Origin: Arthrobacter citreus
Lineage (GTDB): Bacteria; Actinomycetota; Actinomycetes; Actinomycetales; Micrococcaceae
Direction of reading: 5' to 3'
Length of the DNA: 64,000 bases
Assembly (NCBI RefSeq): GCF_038405225.1
Contig: NZ_CP151657.1
Span: 3,348,001 to 3,412,000 of the forward strand
The position numbers were made by a program, and so were the translations under genes. How positions within the stretch are numbered: position 1 is the first letter of the stretch; each line of letters opens with the position of its first letter. Shown here one piece after another: positions 31,904-42,178 of this stretch. The notes under the pieces were generated by a model. It was given only the letters and a program-made list of their open reading frames with translations. It was not told the DNA's origin and searched no databases.

Positions 31904-32388
31904 TGGACAGTGAACTCATTGTGACCCTGCTGCGCTACGGGTTCCTGATCCTGCTGTGGTTAATGGTCATCAGTGTCGTCGGTGCCATCCGGCGTGACCT
32001 GGTAGTCGGCAGCCGCAACCGGACCGGCACGCCCAGCGCCCGGCAGATCCGCCGAAATCCCGCCCTTGAGAAGCAGGTGCCCGCCCCGGCCAGGGTTCCC
32101 GCCCGCCAGGTGGTTGTCACCGAGGGTCCCCTGCGCGGAACCACCCTGGACCTGGCGTCCAGCCCCATTCTGCTCGGCCGCGCGCAGGAGGCCACGCTCG
32201 TCCTCGACGACGACTATGCCTCCGGCCGCCATGCCCGTCTCTTCCCGCAGGGCAGCCGTTGGTTCATCGAGGACCTCGGCTCCACCAATGGCACGTTCCT
32301 CGGCGGAAGCCAGCTGACCCGGGCCCTGCCCGTGGAGCCCGGTGTTCCGATCCGCATCGGCAAGACGGTCCTTGAGTTGAGGCCTTAG
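31903..32388 (+). CDS. fhaB: FhaB (FipA-type), membrane-anchored FHA protein
   Basis: A 161-residue protein from GTG 31903, which shares its first base with the fhaA stop. One N-terminal membrane segment (YGFLILLWLMVISVVGAI, about 9-27), a basic linker, and a C-terminal FHA domain (ILLGRAQEATLVLDDDYASG, RHARLFPQG, GSTNGTFLGG). It would bring phosphothreonine recognition to the membrane at the division site. Cotranscribed with pstP 2 nt downstream. Confidence 0.95.
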   Translation: MDSELIVTLLRYGFLILLWLMVISVVGAIRRDLVVGSRNRTGTPSARQIRRNPALEKQVPAPARVPARQVVVTEGPLRGTTLDLASSPILLGRAQEATLVLDDDYASGRHARLFPQGSRWFIEDLGSTNGTFLGGSQLTRALPVEPGVPIRIGKTVLELRP

Positions 32389-32390
32389 CC

Positions 32391-33899
32391 GTGGCCCTGG
32401 TGCTCAACTACGCAGCACGGTCCGACGTCGGCATGGTTCGTTTAAAGAATGACGACTCAGCCTACGTCGGCCGATATTTGGCCGTTGTCGCCGACGGCAT
32501 GGGTGGTCATGCCGGCGGCAACGTCGCCTCAGCCTCGACCGTGCTGGATCTGGTGCATCTGGACAGCGGAACCCACGACGACGAACCCCTCACCGTCCTG
32601 GCGGATGAAATCCAGGCGGCGAACTCCCTCCTGTCCGAGCTCGTGACCACCAGCCCGCAGCTGTCCGGTATGGGCACCACGGTCACGGCCCTCCTGCTGA
32701 ACGGCAACCGGTTTGCGTTCGCCCATATTGGGGACTCACGCGCCTACCGCCTCAAGAACGGTGTCTTCGAGCAAATCAGCATCGATCACACCTTTGTCCA
32801 GCGGCTCATCGACGAAGGCCGGCTGCGCCCCGACGAAGCTGAAGTGCATCCGCACAAGAACGTGCTCATGAGGGTGCTGGGCGATGTGGACGCCAGCCCG
32901 GAACTTGATCTTGCCTCCTTCGAAGTTGAACCCGGCGAAAAATGGCTGCTGTGTTCAGACGGTTTGACCGCTGTCCTGCGGGACTCGGACATCGAAACTG
33001 TCCTTCGGGAGACCTCTGACCTGCAGCGCTGCGTCGACATCCTGGTTGAACTCACCCTTGCCGGCGGTTCCCCGGACAACGTCACGGTGGCGGTCATCGA
33101 GATTGCAGAGGTCCCGGACGATTCCCTGCCGGTGGAAGCTTCCTCAGCCCGGGTTTCCCTGCCCGGCGGACCGGTTCTGCCCGCAGTGGTGTCCGCTCCC
33201 GCGCCGGAGTCTTCCCCTGCCGGCGGGCCGGACAATGCACCCTCCGCAGACGATGAACCCGTCCGGGCGGACCTCATCCGGCAGGACCTCTCCTCACGGC
33301 CGCACGTTCTTGTTGGCGCAGCGTCACTGGCCACTGAAACCGGACAAATCCCCATCGTCACCAAACGGACGGCCGAACGCCGCGCTGCCCGTTTGCTGAC
33401 CCACAAGGCAGCACCGGAAACGGAAACCGCGCAGGAACAGGAGCCGCCCAAGCAACGGCGCCGGCCGCGCTGGCTGGTGCCCACCGCACTGGCCGTGATT
33501 GCTGTTCTGCTGGCCGCTGTCCTTTGGGTCGGCTACACCTGGACGCAAACCCGCTACTACGTGGGGTCCAGCGACAACAACGTTGCCATCTACAACGGTG
33601 TCTCGCAGTCCCTGGGTCCAATCCGGCTGTCCACCGTCACCGAACGGACCGACATCACCGTGGACAGCCTGCCCGAATACCAGCGCAACCGGGTCCAGGG
33701 CACCATTCCCGCCAAGGACCTGCTGCACGCCGAGCAAATCGTTGAGGACCTGCGGGGTACGGCCCGCACCGCTGCCTGTGATCCCGCCGAGCCCGCCACA
33801 CCGGCCGCCGGCGCCACGGCTGCCAAGCCCTCGGCTGCGCCATCACCCCCGGCATCAGCGAATCCGGCTGACCCCAGTGAATGCGAGGGGCAGAAGTAA
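32391..33899 (+). CDS. pstP: PstP, PP2C-type Ser/Thr phosphatase
   Basis: A 502-residue membrane phosphatase from GTG 32391. Residues 1-240 are PP2C: ARSDVGMVRLKNDDSAYVG, VVADGMGGHAGG (metal-binding Asp36), LTGMG-type segment LSGMGTTVTALL, HIGDSRAYRL and GGSPDNVTVAVIEI. A Pro/Ala-rich cytosolic linker leads to one membrane helix (WLVPTALAVIAVLLAAVLWV, about 365-385) and an extracellular tail. It reverses the action of PknA/PknB on cell-wall and division proteins. Its stop overlaps the rodA start (TAATG). Confidence 0.96.
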   Translation: MALVLNYAARSDVGMVRLKNDDSAYVGRYLAVVADGMGGHAGGNVASASTVLDLVHLDSGTHDDEPLTVLADEIQAANSLLSELVTTSPQLSGMGTTVTALLLNGNRFAFAHIGDSRAYRLKNGVFEQISIDHTFVQRLIDEGRLRPDEAEVHPHKNVLMRVLGDVDASPELDLASFEVEPGEKWLLCSDGLTAVLRDSDIETVLRETSDLQRCVDILVELTLAGGSPDNVTVAVIEIAEVPDDSLPVEASSARVSLPGGPVLPAVVSAPAPESSPAGGPDNAPSADDEPVRADLIRQDLSSRPHVLVGAASLATETGQIPIVTKRTAERRAARLLTHKAAPETETAQEQEPPKQRRRPRWLVPTALAVIAVLLAAVLWVGYTWTQTRYYVGSSDNNVAIYNGVSQSLGPIRLSTVTERTDITVDSLPEYQRNRVQGTIPAKDLLHAEQIVEDLRGTARTAACDPAEPATPAAGATAAKPSAAPSPPASANPADPSECEGQK

Positions 33900-35323
33900 T
33901 GTCCGACGTTCTGACGGTTCCCAAATCACGGCGCAACGTTGAAGCCGTGCTCCTGCTGCTTGCCCTCCTGGTGGGTATCGGGGCGAACTTCGTTGTGGGA
34001 TTGGACCAGGACCGCGCCTTCGACGCTGATTTCTGGACACAGGGGGCCACCCTTGTGGCCCTGGTGCTGGCCTTCCACATTGTGCTCCGCTTCCGCGCTA
34101 AATATGCCGATCCGGTAATACTTCCGATCGTGACCGCTCTGAACGGCATCGGGCTGGCCATGATCCACCGCTTGGACATCTCGGACGGCACCAATGCCGC
34201 GGACCGGCAGCTGTTGTGGAGTGCCCTTGCCGTCGCTGCGGCAATTGCCGTTCTCTTCCTCATCAAGGACCACCGGATCCTGCGCCGGTACACCTACATC
34301 TCGCTCATCGTGAGTGCGATCCTGCTGCTGCTTCCGTTGACTCCGCTTGGTGTGGAAATCAACGGCGCGCGGATCTGGGTCAGTATCGGCGGCGACAGGA
34401 CCTTCCAGCCGGGCGAAATCGCCAAAATCACCCTGGCTATATTCTTCGCGGGGTATCTATCCACGAACCGCGACCTGATCCTGCTGGCCGGACGCAAGGT
34501 CGGCCCCCTCCAGCTGCCGCGCCTGAAGGACCTGGGGCCCATGATGGCAGCCTGGATCGTCAGCATCGGCGTGCTCGTCTTCCAGCGGGACCTCGGGTCC
34601 TCGATCCTGTTCTTCGGACTGTTCATGGCCATGATCTACGTGGCCACGAGCCGGGTCAGCTGGGTCCTGATCGGGGTTGCCCTGCTGACGGCCGGCGGCC
34701 TGGTCGCGATGCAGCTGTTCAGCCACGTGGCACTGCGGATTGACGGGTGGCTCAATGCCTTCGATCCTGAGGTCTACAACCGATCCGGTGGCGGCAGCTA
34801 CCAAGTGGTACAGGGCCTCTTTGGCCTCGCCAGCGGAGGTCTTGCCGGAACGGGGCTCGGCCAGGGCCGTCCGGATCTGGTGGCCTACGCCAACTCCGAC
34901 ATGATCATTGCCGCCCTCGGTGAAGAACTGGGCCTGATCGGCATCTTCGCCATTGTCCTGATGTACGTGCTGCTGGTGTCGCGCGGCTTCCGTGCAGCAC
35001 TGGGCACCCGTGACGGATTCGGCAAGCTGCTCGCCTGCGGACTGTCCTTCACGATCGCCCTGCAGTGTTTCGTGGTGATTGGCGGGGTGACGCGGTTGAT
35101 CCCCCTCACCGGCCTCACCACACCCTTCATGTCAGCCGGCGGTTCCTCGCTGCTGGCCAACTGGATCATCGTCGCGCTGCTGCTGCTGATCTCCGAGGCG
35201 GCCCGCCGGCCGGCGGCCACCGGGCCGCTGACCGGCCCCATGGTGCCGGCCATGCAGGAATCACCGGTGGGATCAGCCCCACGCAAGTCATCACAGCGCG
35301 AACAGGAGGTACGCGGCGCATGA
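33899..35323 (+). CDS. rodA: RodA/FtsW-type peptidoglycan glycosyltransferase
   Basis: From ATG 33899 (GAGGGG upstream) 474 residues with about 10-12 membrane segments. SEDS features: GVEINGARIWVSIGGDRTFQPGEIAK, seen here in parts as GARIWVSIGG and FQPGEIAKIT, then FQRDLGSSILFFGLFMA and LIPLTGLTTPFMSAGGSSLL. SEDS proteins polymerise glycan strands from lipid II together with a class B PBP; the partner pbpA starts inside this gene's stop codon (ATGA). In mycobacteria this position is rodA. Lateral/polar wall growth is expected. Confidence 0.94.
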   Translation: MSDVLTVPKSRRNVEAVLLLLALLVGIGANFVVGLDQDRAFDADFWTQGATLVALVLAFHIVLRFRAKYADPVILPIVTALNGIGLAMIHRLDISDGTNAADRQLLWSALAVAAAIAVLFLIKDHRILRRYTYISLIVSAILLLLPLTPLGVEINGARIWVSIGGDRTFQPGEIAKITLAIFFAGYLSTNRDLILLAGRKVGPLQLPRLKDLGPMMAAWIVSIGVLVFQRDLGSSILFFGLFMAMIYVATSRVSWVLIGVALLTAGGLVAMQLFSHVALRIDGWLNAFDPEVYNRSGGGSYQVVQGLFGLASGGLAGTGLGQGRPDLVAYANSDMIIAALGEELGLIGIFAIVLMYVLLVSRGFRAALGTRDGFGKLLACGLSFTIALQCFVVIGGVTRLIPLTGLTTPFMSAGGSSLLANWIIVALLLLISEAARRPAATGPLTGPMVPAMQESPVGSAPRKSSQREQEVRGA

Positions 35324-36774
35324 ATCAAGCCATTCGCAACAGCTGGATCGTGGCCCTGTCCATGTTCGTCCTCATTCTCGGGTCCCTGACCTATGTCCAG
35401 TTCATTTCCGCCGACAAGCTCAACGCGGATCCGAATAACAACCGGACCATTTACCAGGACTTCGGCCAGAACCGCGGCTCGATCCTGGTGGACGGGGTTC
35501 CGATTGCCGAATCCGTGCCGTCGGACGATCAGTTCAACTTCCAGCGCGTCTACCACCAGCCGGAGCTGTACTCGCAGCTGACCGGGTTCTTCTCCCTTGG
35601 CAGCGGTATCACCCAGCTGGAACAGGTGATGAACGAGGAACTCACCGGCAACAGTGACCAGCAGTTTTTTGACCGGCTGGTCCAACTGGTCTCCGGCAGC
35701 CCTGTCCAGGGTGCCTCGGTCGAGCTGACAATCGATTCCGAACTGCAGCAGCTGGCCTATGACCTGATCCCCGAGGGCCAGAAGGGCTCCATTGTCATGA
35801 TGGAGCCGAAAACCGGAAACATTCTGGCCATGGTTTCCAAGCCCAGCTACGACACCAATCTGCTGGCCGTCCATGACACGGAGGTAGTTGCGAAGAACAT
35901 GGAGGCGCTGCTCACGGTCGACGGGCTCTCGCCCTACCGCAACGCAGCCACCCAGTCCCTGCTGGCCCCCGGCTCGGTCTTCAAGCTGGTGGATGCCGCG
36001 GCCGCCCTCGAGTCAGGCGATTACGACGCCGATTCACTCGTGGACAATCCCAGCGAACTTCCGCTGCCGGGCACGAATATCTCCCTGCCGAACTACACCA
36101 ACGGCAACTGTGCCGCCCGGTCCGAGGCCACCATCGGTTTCGCCCTGGAGCAGTCCTGCAACACCGTCTTTGCCCAGATTGCGTGGGACGTCGGCGAGGA
36201 CGCCATCGCGTCGCAGGCGGAGAAGTTCGGTTTCAACAAGGCGCTGAGCCTGCCCGAGCGGGGCATGTACGAGGTGGTGGCCAGCGGCTTCCCCACCGGC
36301 ATGGACCAGGCCCAGCTGGCGCAGGCGGCCATCGGGCAGTACAGCGTCACCGCCACTCCGCTGGAAATTGCCCTGATGTCCTCAGCCATCGCCAACAACG
36401 GCGTGCAGATGACCCCCAACCTGATTCGCAACGTCAGGGACGCCGATTTGTCGATCATCGATGAACCGGAACCGGAGGTCCTGAACACCTCGGTCAGCCC
36501 GGAAACCGCACGTCAGCTCACCAACTGGATGGTCGGCGTCGTTAACAACGGCACCGCCTCCGCGGCGCGGATCCCCGGCGTCGAGGTGGCAGGCAAGACC
36601 GGCACCGCTGAAGTGCAGGGCAAGGGCGACAATGCCTGGTTCACCGGCTTCGCACCCGCCAACGACCCCCAAGTGGCTATCTCCATCGTCATGGAAGACG
36701 TGGATCTGGCCACCGGATCACAACTGACCACTCCAAGCGCGCAGAAACTCCTAGAGGCGGTGTTAAATAAGTGA
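35320..36774 (+). CDS. pbpA: PbpA, class B penicillin-binding protein
   Basis: A 484-residue D,D-transpeptidase. One N-terminal membrane anchor ([20 protein letters not shown], about 9-28), a dimerisation-like region, then the transpeptidase with SVFK at 219-222 (active Ser219), SCN at 279-281 and KTG at 426-428. Cross-links peptidoglycan together with the RodA encoded immediately upstream (4-nt overlap). In mycobacteria PbpA is a PknB substrate; pknA follows with a GTGA overlap. Confidence 0.96.
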   Translation: MNQAIRNSWIVALSMFVLILGSLTYVQFISADKLNADPNNNRTIYQDFGQNRGSILVDGVPIAESVPSDDQFNFQRVYHQPELYSQLTGFFSLGSGITQLEQVMNEELTGNSDQQFFDRLVQLVSGSPVQGASVELTIDSELQQLAYDLIPEGQKGSIVMMEPKTGNILAMVSKPSYDTNLLAVHDTEVVAKNMEALLTVDGLSPYRNAATQSLLAPGSVFKLVDAAAALESGDYDADSLVDNPSELPLPGTNISLPNYTNGNCAARSEATIGFALEQSCNTVFAQIAWDVGEDAIASQAEKFGFNKALSLPERGMYEVVASGFPTGMDQAQLAQAAIGQYSVTATPLEIALMSSAIANNGVQMTPNLIRNVRDADLSIIDEPEPEVLNTSVSPETARQLTNWMVGVVNNGTASAARIPGVEVAGKTGTAEVQGKGDNAWFTGFAPANDPQVAISIVMEDVDLATGSQLTTPSAQKLLEAVLNK

Positions 36775-38615
36775 GGCCTACATCAGGAATCACCTTAGGC
36801 GGCAGATTCCAGCTCACTGACCGTATCGCCATCGGCGGTATGGGTGAAGTGTGGAAGGCACGGGACCTCGTCCTGGGCCGCATTGTTGCCATCAAGATCC
36901 TCAAGGAGGAGTACACCGGGGATCCGGGCTTCCTGAACCGGTTCCGGGCCGAAGCGCGCCACACCGCGCTGCTGAACCACGAGGGCATCGCCAACGTCTT
37001 CGATTACGGCGAGGAAGAGGGCTCCGCCTACCTCGTGATGGAGCTCGTTCCGGGCCTGCCCCTGTCCTCCATCATTGAGCGCGACAAGAGCCTCACTCCG
37101 GACCGCACCCTTTCCATCATCGGCCAGACCGCCACCGCGCTGGCCGCGGCGCATAAGCAGGGACTCGTCCACCGCGACGTGAAGCCCGGCAATCTCCTGA
37201 TCCTGCCTGACGGCCGGGTCAAAATCACCGACTTCGGCATCGCCCGCCTGGCCGACCAGGTGCCTCTGACCGCCACCGGCCAGGTGATGGGAACAGCGCA
37301 GTACCTGGCTCCGGAACAGGCCACCGGCCAGCAGGCCACCGGTTCCAGCGACATTTATGCCCTCGGCGTCATTGGCTATGAGCTCCTGGCCGGCACCCGC
37401 CCCTTCTCCGGCGAGTCACAGATTGCCATTGCCCTGGCCCAGGTCAACGACACACCGCCGCCGCTGCCTGAGAGCATTCCGGTGCCGGTCCGCGCCCTGA
37501 TCATGTCCATGCTGGCCAAAGATCCGGCCGACCGCCCGGCTGACGCCGAAGCACTGGCCCGGGCCGTTGCCGCCATCCGGCGTGGCGACATTGCCGCTGC
37601 CGAGGCCGCCGTGCCCGGCATGCTGCTCTTCGGCGGCGGCGCCACTGCCGTGAACGACGCCGTCACCGCACCGGTGCCCACCACCGGAACCTCAGCCACC
37701 CGTGTGGTCAACACCGCGCCGTCCACCTCGGCGCTTCCCACTGTTGCAGGGGCGGCAGTGGGAGCGGAGTCCCCGGCAACCGGTGAACTGGCCGCGTCAC
37801 GGGAATGGACCGATGAGGACGTTGACGACGCCGACGGCGGCGTTGTCGGAAACGGCGGGGATGGCGGGGACGACGCCCCCGACAAGCGTCGCCGCCCGTG
37901 GATCATTCCCCTTGTGGTCGTGCTGGCACTGCTAGCCGCCGCCGCTGTTGTCTGGGCCCTGGTGTCCGGGAACAGCAGTGATAACCCCGAGCCCAAGCCC
38001 TCGGCCACCACCACTCAGCCGAGCCCGAGCCCCAGCCGCACCAGCCAGTCTCCCTCCCCGACGCCGTCGGAGGATGCAGACGAGATCACCATCAACGCCG
38101 CCAGCTTTGAAGGCCGCAGTTACAACGATGTGGAAGCCGAACTGATCAACCTCGGCCTCGCCGTCAACGGTGTGGGCGCATCGTCCTCGGACGTCCCCGA
38201 GGGCACCGTGATGGATGTCAACCCGGTGGGGACACTCCAGCGCGGAACCCTGGTCACGGTCACCTATTCGACCGGCCCGGAGCCGACGCAGTCCCCCTCC
38301 ATGACCACGGTTCCCTCCGGCATCACGGGCCAGAACGCATCCGCCGCGGAACAGCGGATCAAGGATGCGGGCCTGGTGCCGGTCAACGGCGGCACACAGG
38401 CCTCCAGCCAGCCTCAGGGCACCGTGGTGGCCGTCAACCCGTCCGAGGGCGCACCCCTTCCCGAGGGCTCGACGGTGACGTACTTTACGTCCGAGGGACC
38501 GGCAGCTGTTGAACCGGCCCCCGCCCCCACCAGCGCTCCGGAGCCAACGCCCACAGTGACTTCGGAGTCCTCTGTTCCCGCGGCGCCCAACGGCACGAAT
38601 CCAACGGCCGGGTAA
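36771..38615 (+). CDS. pknA: PknA-like Ser/Thr protein kinase with two PASTA repeats
   Basis: A 614-residue membrane kinase from GTG 36771. Kinase domain 12-270: glycine loop [10 protein letters not shown], Lys42, catalytic HRDVKPGN at 134-141, DFG at 154-156. A linker rich in Ala/Thr/Asp precedes the membrane helix (about 377-399). The outside part carries two PASTA-like units (about 440-507 and 513-580), and a Pro-rich end. Mycobacterial PknA lacks PASTA domains, so here both kinases may read peptidoglycan fragments. Overlaps pbpA by 4 nt; pknB follows 6 nt later. Confidence 0.93.
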   Translation: MRPTSGITLGGRFQLTDRIAIGGMGEVWKARDLVLGRIVAIKILKEEYTGDPGFLNRFRAEARHTALLNHEGIANVFDYGEEEGSAYLVMELVPGLPLSSIIERDKSLTPDRTLSIIGQTATALAAAHKQGLVHRDVKPGNLLILPDGRVKITDFGIARLADQVPLTATGQVMGTAQYLAPEQATGQQATGSSDIYALGVIGYELLAGTRPFSGESQIAIALAQVNDTPPPLPESIPVPVRALIMSMLAKDPADRPADAEALARAVAAIRRGDIAAAEAAVPGMLLFGGGATAVNDAVTAPVPTTGTSATRVVNTAPSTSALPTVAGAAVGAESPATGELAASREWTDEDVDDADGGVVGNGGDGGDDAPDKRRRPWIIPLVVVLALLAAAAVVWALVSGNSSDNPEPKPSATTTQPSPSPSRTSQSPSPTPSEDADEITINAASFEGRSYNDVEAELINLGLAVNGVGASSSDVPEGTVMDVNPVGTLQRGTLVTVTYSTGPEPTQSPSMTTVPSGITGQNASAAEQRIKDAGLVPVNGGTQASSQPQGTVVAVNPSEGAPLPEGSTVTYFTSEGPAAVEPAPAPTSAPEPTPTVTSESSVPAAPNGTNPTAG

Positions 38616-38621
38616 GCACTC

Positions 38622-40541
38622 ATGAGCGCAGAATTCCTCAAAGGACACCCCACCTTGAACACCGAACGGGTGTTGAACGGCCGCTACGAGATCGGTGAGC
38701 TCATTGGCCGCGGCGGCATGGCCGACGTGTACCTTGGCCGTGACATTCGGCTGGGCCGTTCCGTGGCCATTAAGGTGCTGCGCCCCGATCTTGCCCGCGA
38801 TCCGCTGTTCCAATCACGGTTTCGCCGGGAGGCGCAGGCGGTGGCAGGCCTGAACCATCCGGCGATTGTGTCCGTCTACGACACCGGCGACCAGGAGTCC
38901 CCGGGGTCTTCGCCGGAAGATGTCCGGCTGCCGTTCATCGTGATGGAATATGTCCCCGGCCGCACCCTCCGGGACTTGGTCAAAGCAGGAGAAATCACCA
39001 CGGACAAAGCCGTGGAATACATCCTTGGAGTCCTTTCGGCGCTGGAATACAGCCACCGGTCCGGAATTGTGCACCGCGACATCAAGCCCGCCAACGTCAT
39101 GGTGACCGCCGACGGCGGCGTCAAGGTCATGGACTTCGGCATTGCCCGGGCCATGGCCGATTCGGCCGCCACCATGACCCAGACCCAGGCTGTCATTGGA
39201 ACGGCGCAGTATCTCTCGCCGGAGCAGGCCCGCGGTGAAACCGTTGATGCCAGGAGCGACCTCTATTCGGCAGCCTGCCTGCTGTTCGAAATGCTGGCAG
39301 GACGGCCTCCGTTTATTGGCGACAGCCCTGTATCGGTGGCCTACCAGCATGTCCGGGAGGCACCGCCGAAGGCCAGCAGCTTCAATGCGGAGATTCCAGC
39401 CGCACTGGATGCCGTGCTCGAGCGGGGGCTGGCGAAGGACCGCGCCGATCGTTACCAGGATGCCCATGCTTTCCGTGACGCCCTGTTGGCGGTCCGCAGC
39501 GGGGTGCCCGCAGCTGACCCGGCCCCTGCCACCGACGCCACGGAGGCCCTGACCGTTTCAGCCCCGGCCCGCCCGGCAGTCGACGTCAGCCCCATTGAAG
39601 ACGAGCCGCGCACCCGGGCCATGGCGCGGGTGCGCTCCGGCGGTCCACTGACCACATCCGCCCACGAAGAAGAAGATGACGACGACGGCGAGCTGACCAT
39701 CGGAGCCACCGGTGACCGGGATCCGGAGCAGAAGGCGCGGCGGCGGGCCTGGATCACCACCCTGTTCATTGTCCTGATACTCCTGCTGGGTGCCGGATCC
39801 GTGCTGGCCTATAACCTGATGAATCCCAAGGAAGTCGCTCCGGTGACCGCCACGATGCCCAACGTGGAATCCAAAAGCCAGACAGATGCGCTGAATATCA
39901 TCATGGATGCCGGATTCGGACCGCCAACCATCGAACCCGAGTACAGCGACACCGTAGCCAGCGGCCTTGCCATCCGCACTGACCCCGCGGGTGGATCGGT
40001 GGTTCCGCTGGAGGAGAACGTCATCCTCTACCTGTCACAGGGACCGTCGAGCGTCACCGTGCCTGGAAACCTTGCCGGCATGACCGAACCGGAGGCCCGC
40101 GACGAACTGCGCAGGGCGGGGCTGCAGGGAGGAACCACGGCCGAGGCGAACAGTGCCACGGTTCCGGCCGGGCGGGTCCTTTCCAGCAGCCCGGCGCCCG
40201 GAGCGGCTGTTCCGGTCAGTTCCACGGTTAACCTTGTGCTGTCCACCGGCAATGTCACCGTTCCGGATCTGGTGGGCAGCACTATGGAGGATGCCCGGGC
40301 AATCCTTTCCAGTGAGATGGTCGGGCTGGGGATCACTGTGAACGAGGTCGAGAATTCCACGGTTGCTCCGGGGCTGGTCATCGAGCAGAGTGTCCCCGCG
40401 GGCATGGATGTGGAACAGGGTTCCACGATATCCGTGACCGTGGCCAAGGCCCCGGTGGAACCCACGGAGGAACCCGAGCCCAGCCCGAGTGCGTCTCCGG
40501 AGCCGTCCGAAACGGCGAAGGGCAAGAAGAAGGACGACTAG
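38622..40541 (+). CDS. pknB: PknB Ser/Thr protein kinase with three PASTA repeats
   Basis: A 639-residue kinase that senses muropeptides/lipid II and phosphorylates wall-growth and division proteins. Kinase domain 20-285: IGRGGMADVYLGRD, Lys51, HRDIKPANVM at 151-160, DFG 171-173, activation loop with TMTQTQAVIGTAQYLSPEQA (two Thr candidates for autophosphorylation). Membrane helix about 377-397. Three PASTA units: 411-475, 476-542, 543-610; then a Glu/Pro/Ser tail ending in Lys/Asp. TTG 38655, with AAAGGA upstream, is an alternative start that would align better with family N-termini. Its stop overlaps the stop of convergent trpG. Confidence 0.95.
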   Translation: MSAEFLKGHPTLNTERVLNGRYEIGELIGRGGMADVYLGRDIRLGRSVAIKVLRPDLARDPLFQSRFRREAQAVAGLNHPAIVSVYDTGDQESPGSSPEDVRLPFIVMEYVPGRTLRDLVKAGEITTDKAVEYILGVLSALEYSHRSGIVHRDIKPANVMVTADGGVKVMDFGIARAMADSAATMTQTQAVIGTAQYLSPEQARGETVDARSDLYSAACLLFEMLAGRPPFIGDSPVSVAYQHVREAPPKASSFNAEIPAALDAVLERGLAKDRADRYQDAHAFRDALLAVRSGVPAADPAPATDATEALTVSAPARPAVDVSPIEDEPRTRAMARVRSGGPLTTSAHEEEDDDDGELTIGATGDRDPEQKARRRAWITTLFIVLILLLGAGSVLAYNLMNPKEVAPVTATMPNVESKSQTDALNIIMDAGFGPPTIEPEYSDTVASGLAIRTDPAGGSVVPLEENVILYLSQGPSSVTVPGNLAGMTEPEARDELRRAGLQGGTTAEANSATVPAGRVLSSSPAPGAAVPVSSTVNLVLSTGNVTVPDLVGSTMEDARAILSSEMVGLGITVNEVENSTVAPGLVIEQSVPAGMDVEQGSTISVTVAKAPVEPTEEPEPSPSASPEPSETAKGKKKDD

Positions 40542-41197
40542 CGCGGCAGTGTGCCTGCTGCGGTCGACATGAGCGGACTGAGCGTGGCGGCGTGGGCTGC
40601 CGCGCCGGTCAGGCCCAAGCCTTCCAGCCAGTTGCCCAGCATCTGGTAGCCGCCTTCGGTAAGCACCGATTCCGGATGGAACTGCACCCCGGACAGGGGA
40701 GCCGTGGAGTGGCGCAGTCCCATGATGATTCCGCTGTCGGTTCGCGCGGTGACCTGCAGTTCCTTCGGAATGGTGTCAGCCACTGCAGCGAGTGAGTGGT
40801 AGCGGGTGGCGGTGACCGGGCTGGGCAGGCCAGCAAACACATCGGTGCCTTCGTGCCGGACCAGCGACGTTTTGCCGTGCATAAGCTCGGGGGCATGCGT
40901 CACTGTGCCGCCGTAGGCCTCCGCCAGGGCCTGGTGGCCCAAGCAGATCCCCAGCATGGCCTTGTTGTTTTCTCCGCACCAGCGGATCAGGTCAACACAC
41001 ACTCCCGCCTCGGCCGGAGCCCCCGGGCCCGGAGATACCAGCACACCGTCGCGTGCGGCGGCTAATTCAACCGCTTCGGCGAGCGTGACGTCGTCGTTGC
41101 GCACCACGGTGGTCTCGGCACCGAGCTGCTGCAGGTATCCCACCAGCGTGTAGACAAAGCTGTCGTAGTTGTCGACGACCAGGATTCGAATGCTCAT
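40538..41197 (-). CDS. trpG: glutamine amidotransferase TrpG/PabA
   Basis: A 219-residue class I amidotransferase (component II of anthranilate or aminodeoxychorismate synthase) that supplies ammonia from glutamine. RILVVDNYDSFVYTLVGYL at the start, GVLVSPGPGAPAEAGV, GICLGHQALAEAYGG with the catalytic Cys, and GVQFHPESVLTEGG with His/Glu are all visible. In actinobacteria this trpG next to pknB is conserved; which chorismate enzyme it serves (TrpE or PabB) is not encoded here. Start chosen at the ATG matching family N-termini; an upstream open frame overlaps the small membrane gene. Confidence 0.94.
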   Translation of the reverse strand: MSIRILVVDNYDSFVYTLVGYLQQLGAETTVVRNDDVTLAEAVELAAARDGVLVSPGPGAPAEAGVCVDLIRWCGENNKAMLGICLGHQALAEAYGGTVTHAPELMHGKTSLVRHEGTDVFAGLPSPVTATRYHSLAAVADTIPKELQVTARTDSGIIMGLRHSTAPLSGVQFHPESVLTEGGYQMLGNWLEGLGLTGAAAHAATLSPLMSTAAGTLPR

Positions 41198-41202
41198 GTG
41201 TT

Positions 41203-41373
41203 CTAGGAACCGCCAATCGTGGAATCGGTGAAGGGACTGAGGAAGCTGTATTCGGAGAACCACGGGAAAACGTAGTTCATGAGAAGCAGCACCACGCCGG
41301 CAATCAGCACGAGCGCGGTAAGGATGCGCACCCAGAGCGGACCCGGCAGGTTCCTGAAGATCCAAGCGTACAT
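41203..41373 (-). CDS. small membrane protein between sortase and trpG
   Basis: From ATG 41373 a 56-residue protein, MYAWIFRNLPGPLWVRILTA followed by a hydrophobic helix (LVLIAGVVLLLMNYVFPWF) and a short outside tail ending STIGGS. The LPGPxWVRxL and FPWF motifs recur in short proteins next to actinobacterial sortase/trpG genes as far as I recall; function unknown. It starts 1 nt after the sortase stop and ends 5 nt before trpG, so the three form an operon. Confidence 0.75.
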   Translation of the reverse strand: MYAWIFRNLPGPLWVRILTALVLIAGVVLLLMNYVFPWFSEYSFLSPFTDSTIGGS

Positions 41374-41374
41374 T

Positions 41375-42178
41375 TTACTTTGCCCCTTCCGCATTTTGGG
41401 CTACTTGAGCGGCAATCTCGGCAGGCGGTCCCGCTGACAGCGGCTGCCAGGAGTCCATGACCGCGTAGGCGATGATCCGCTCTTCAGCGCCGAACCGGGG
41501 GTTGCAGCTGGTCAACGTCAAAAAGCGCTCGGTGGGTATGGCTGCCGGCTGGGTGGGAACCGGAGCAATGACGTCCACCCGGTCCGGCAGCACAATCTGG
41601 TTGTTCCGGTACACGTAGCTGTAGTAGCCGTCTTTGGTCTGCACATAGACCTTGTCCCCGGGCACGAGGGTGTGGATGGCATCCAGGACCTGCCCGTGTG
41701 TCTGACGGTGACCTGCCAAAGCAAAATTGCCGACCTCGCCGGGCATGGCCGTGGAGGGGTAATGACCCAGGCCGAGGGAATCCAGTACGGCTGTTCCCAC
41801 GCCGCTGGTGACGGGGCGGGAATAGGACTCCCCGAACCGGGGAATGTACACCACGCCAAACGTACGGCCTTCTTCGGCGATGGGCGGCATGACAACGGGG
41901 TCGCCGTAGTCGGGCTCCGCAGCGGTTTCCGGCGCCGGTGCAACGGGCGCGTCGAATTCCTGGAACAGGTTTCCCACGGCCTGCTCCTGCTTGTTGTTGG
42001 CGTCAATGTTGGTCCACCACAACTCCCACACCACATACAGCACCAGCAGCAGCCCAAGGGTGATCAGGAGCTCGCCGATCACCTGGATGATCAGCTGGCC
42101 GGCACTTCGCCGGCGGCGGCCGGAGCCGGGCGGCGCGGATCCCCTGCGCGAGTGTGCTGCCCTGCTGGAGGTAGCCAT
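41375..42178 (-). CDS. class E sortase
   Basis: A 267-residue transpeptidase from ATG 42178 (AGGGAACT upstream). Arg-rich cytosolic N-terminus, membrane helix at about 29-53 (LIIQVIGELLITLGLLLVLY), a linker, then the sortase barrel: GVVYIPRFGESYSRPV, His157 (LAGHRQTHG), Cys225 in TLTSCNPRFG and Arg234. TLTxC is the class E signature; class E enzymes anchor LAXTG-type proteins to peptidoglycan. No substrate gene with a LAXTG signal is in this window. First gene of sortase-small membrane protein-trpG, divergent from crgA. Confidence 0.94.
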   Translation of the reverse strand: MATSSRAAHSRRGSAPPGSGRRRRSAGQLIIQVIGELLITLGLLLVLYVVWELWWTNIDANNKQEQAVGNLFQEFDAPVAPAPETAAEPDYGDPVVMPPIAEEGRTFGVVYIPRFGESYSRPVTSGVGTAVLDSLGLGHYPSTAMPGEVGNFALAGHRQTHGQVLDAIHTLVPGDKVYVQTKDGYYSYVYRNNQIVLPDRVDVIAPVPTQPAAIPTERFLTLTSCNPRFGAEERIIAYAVMDSWQPLSAGPPAEIAAQVAQNAEGAK

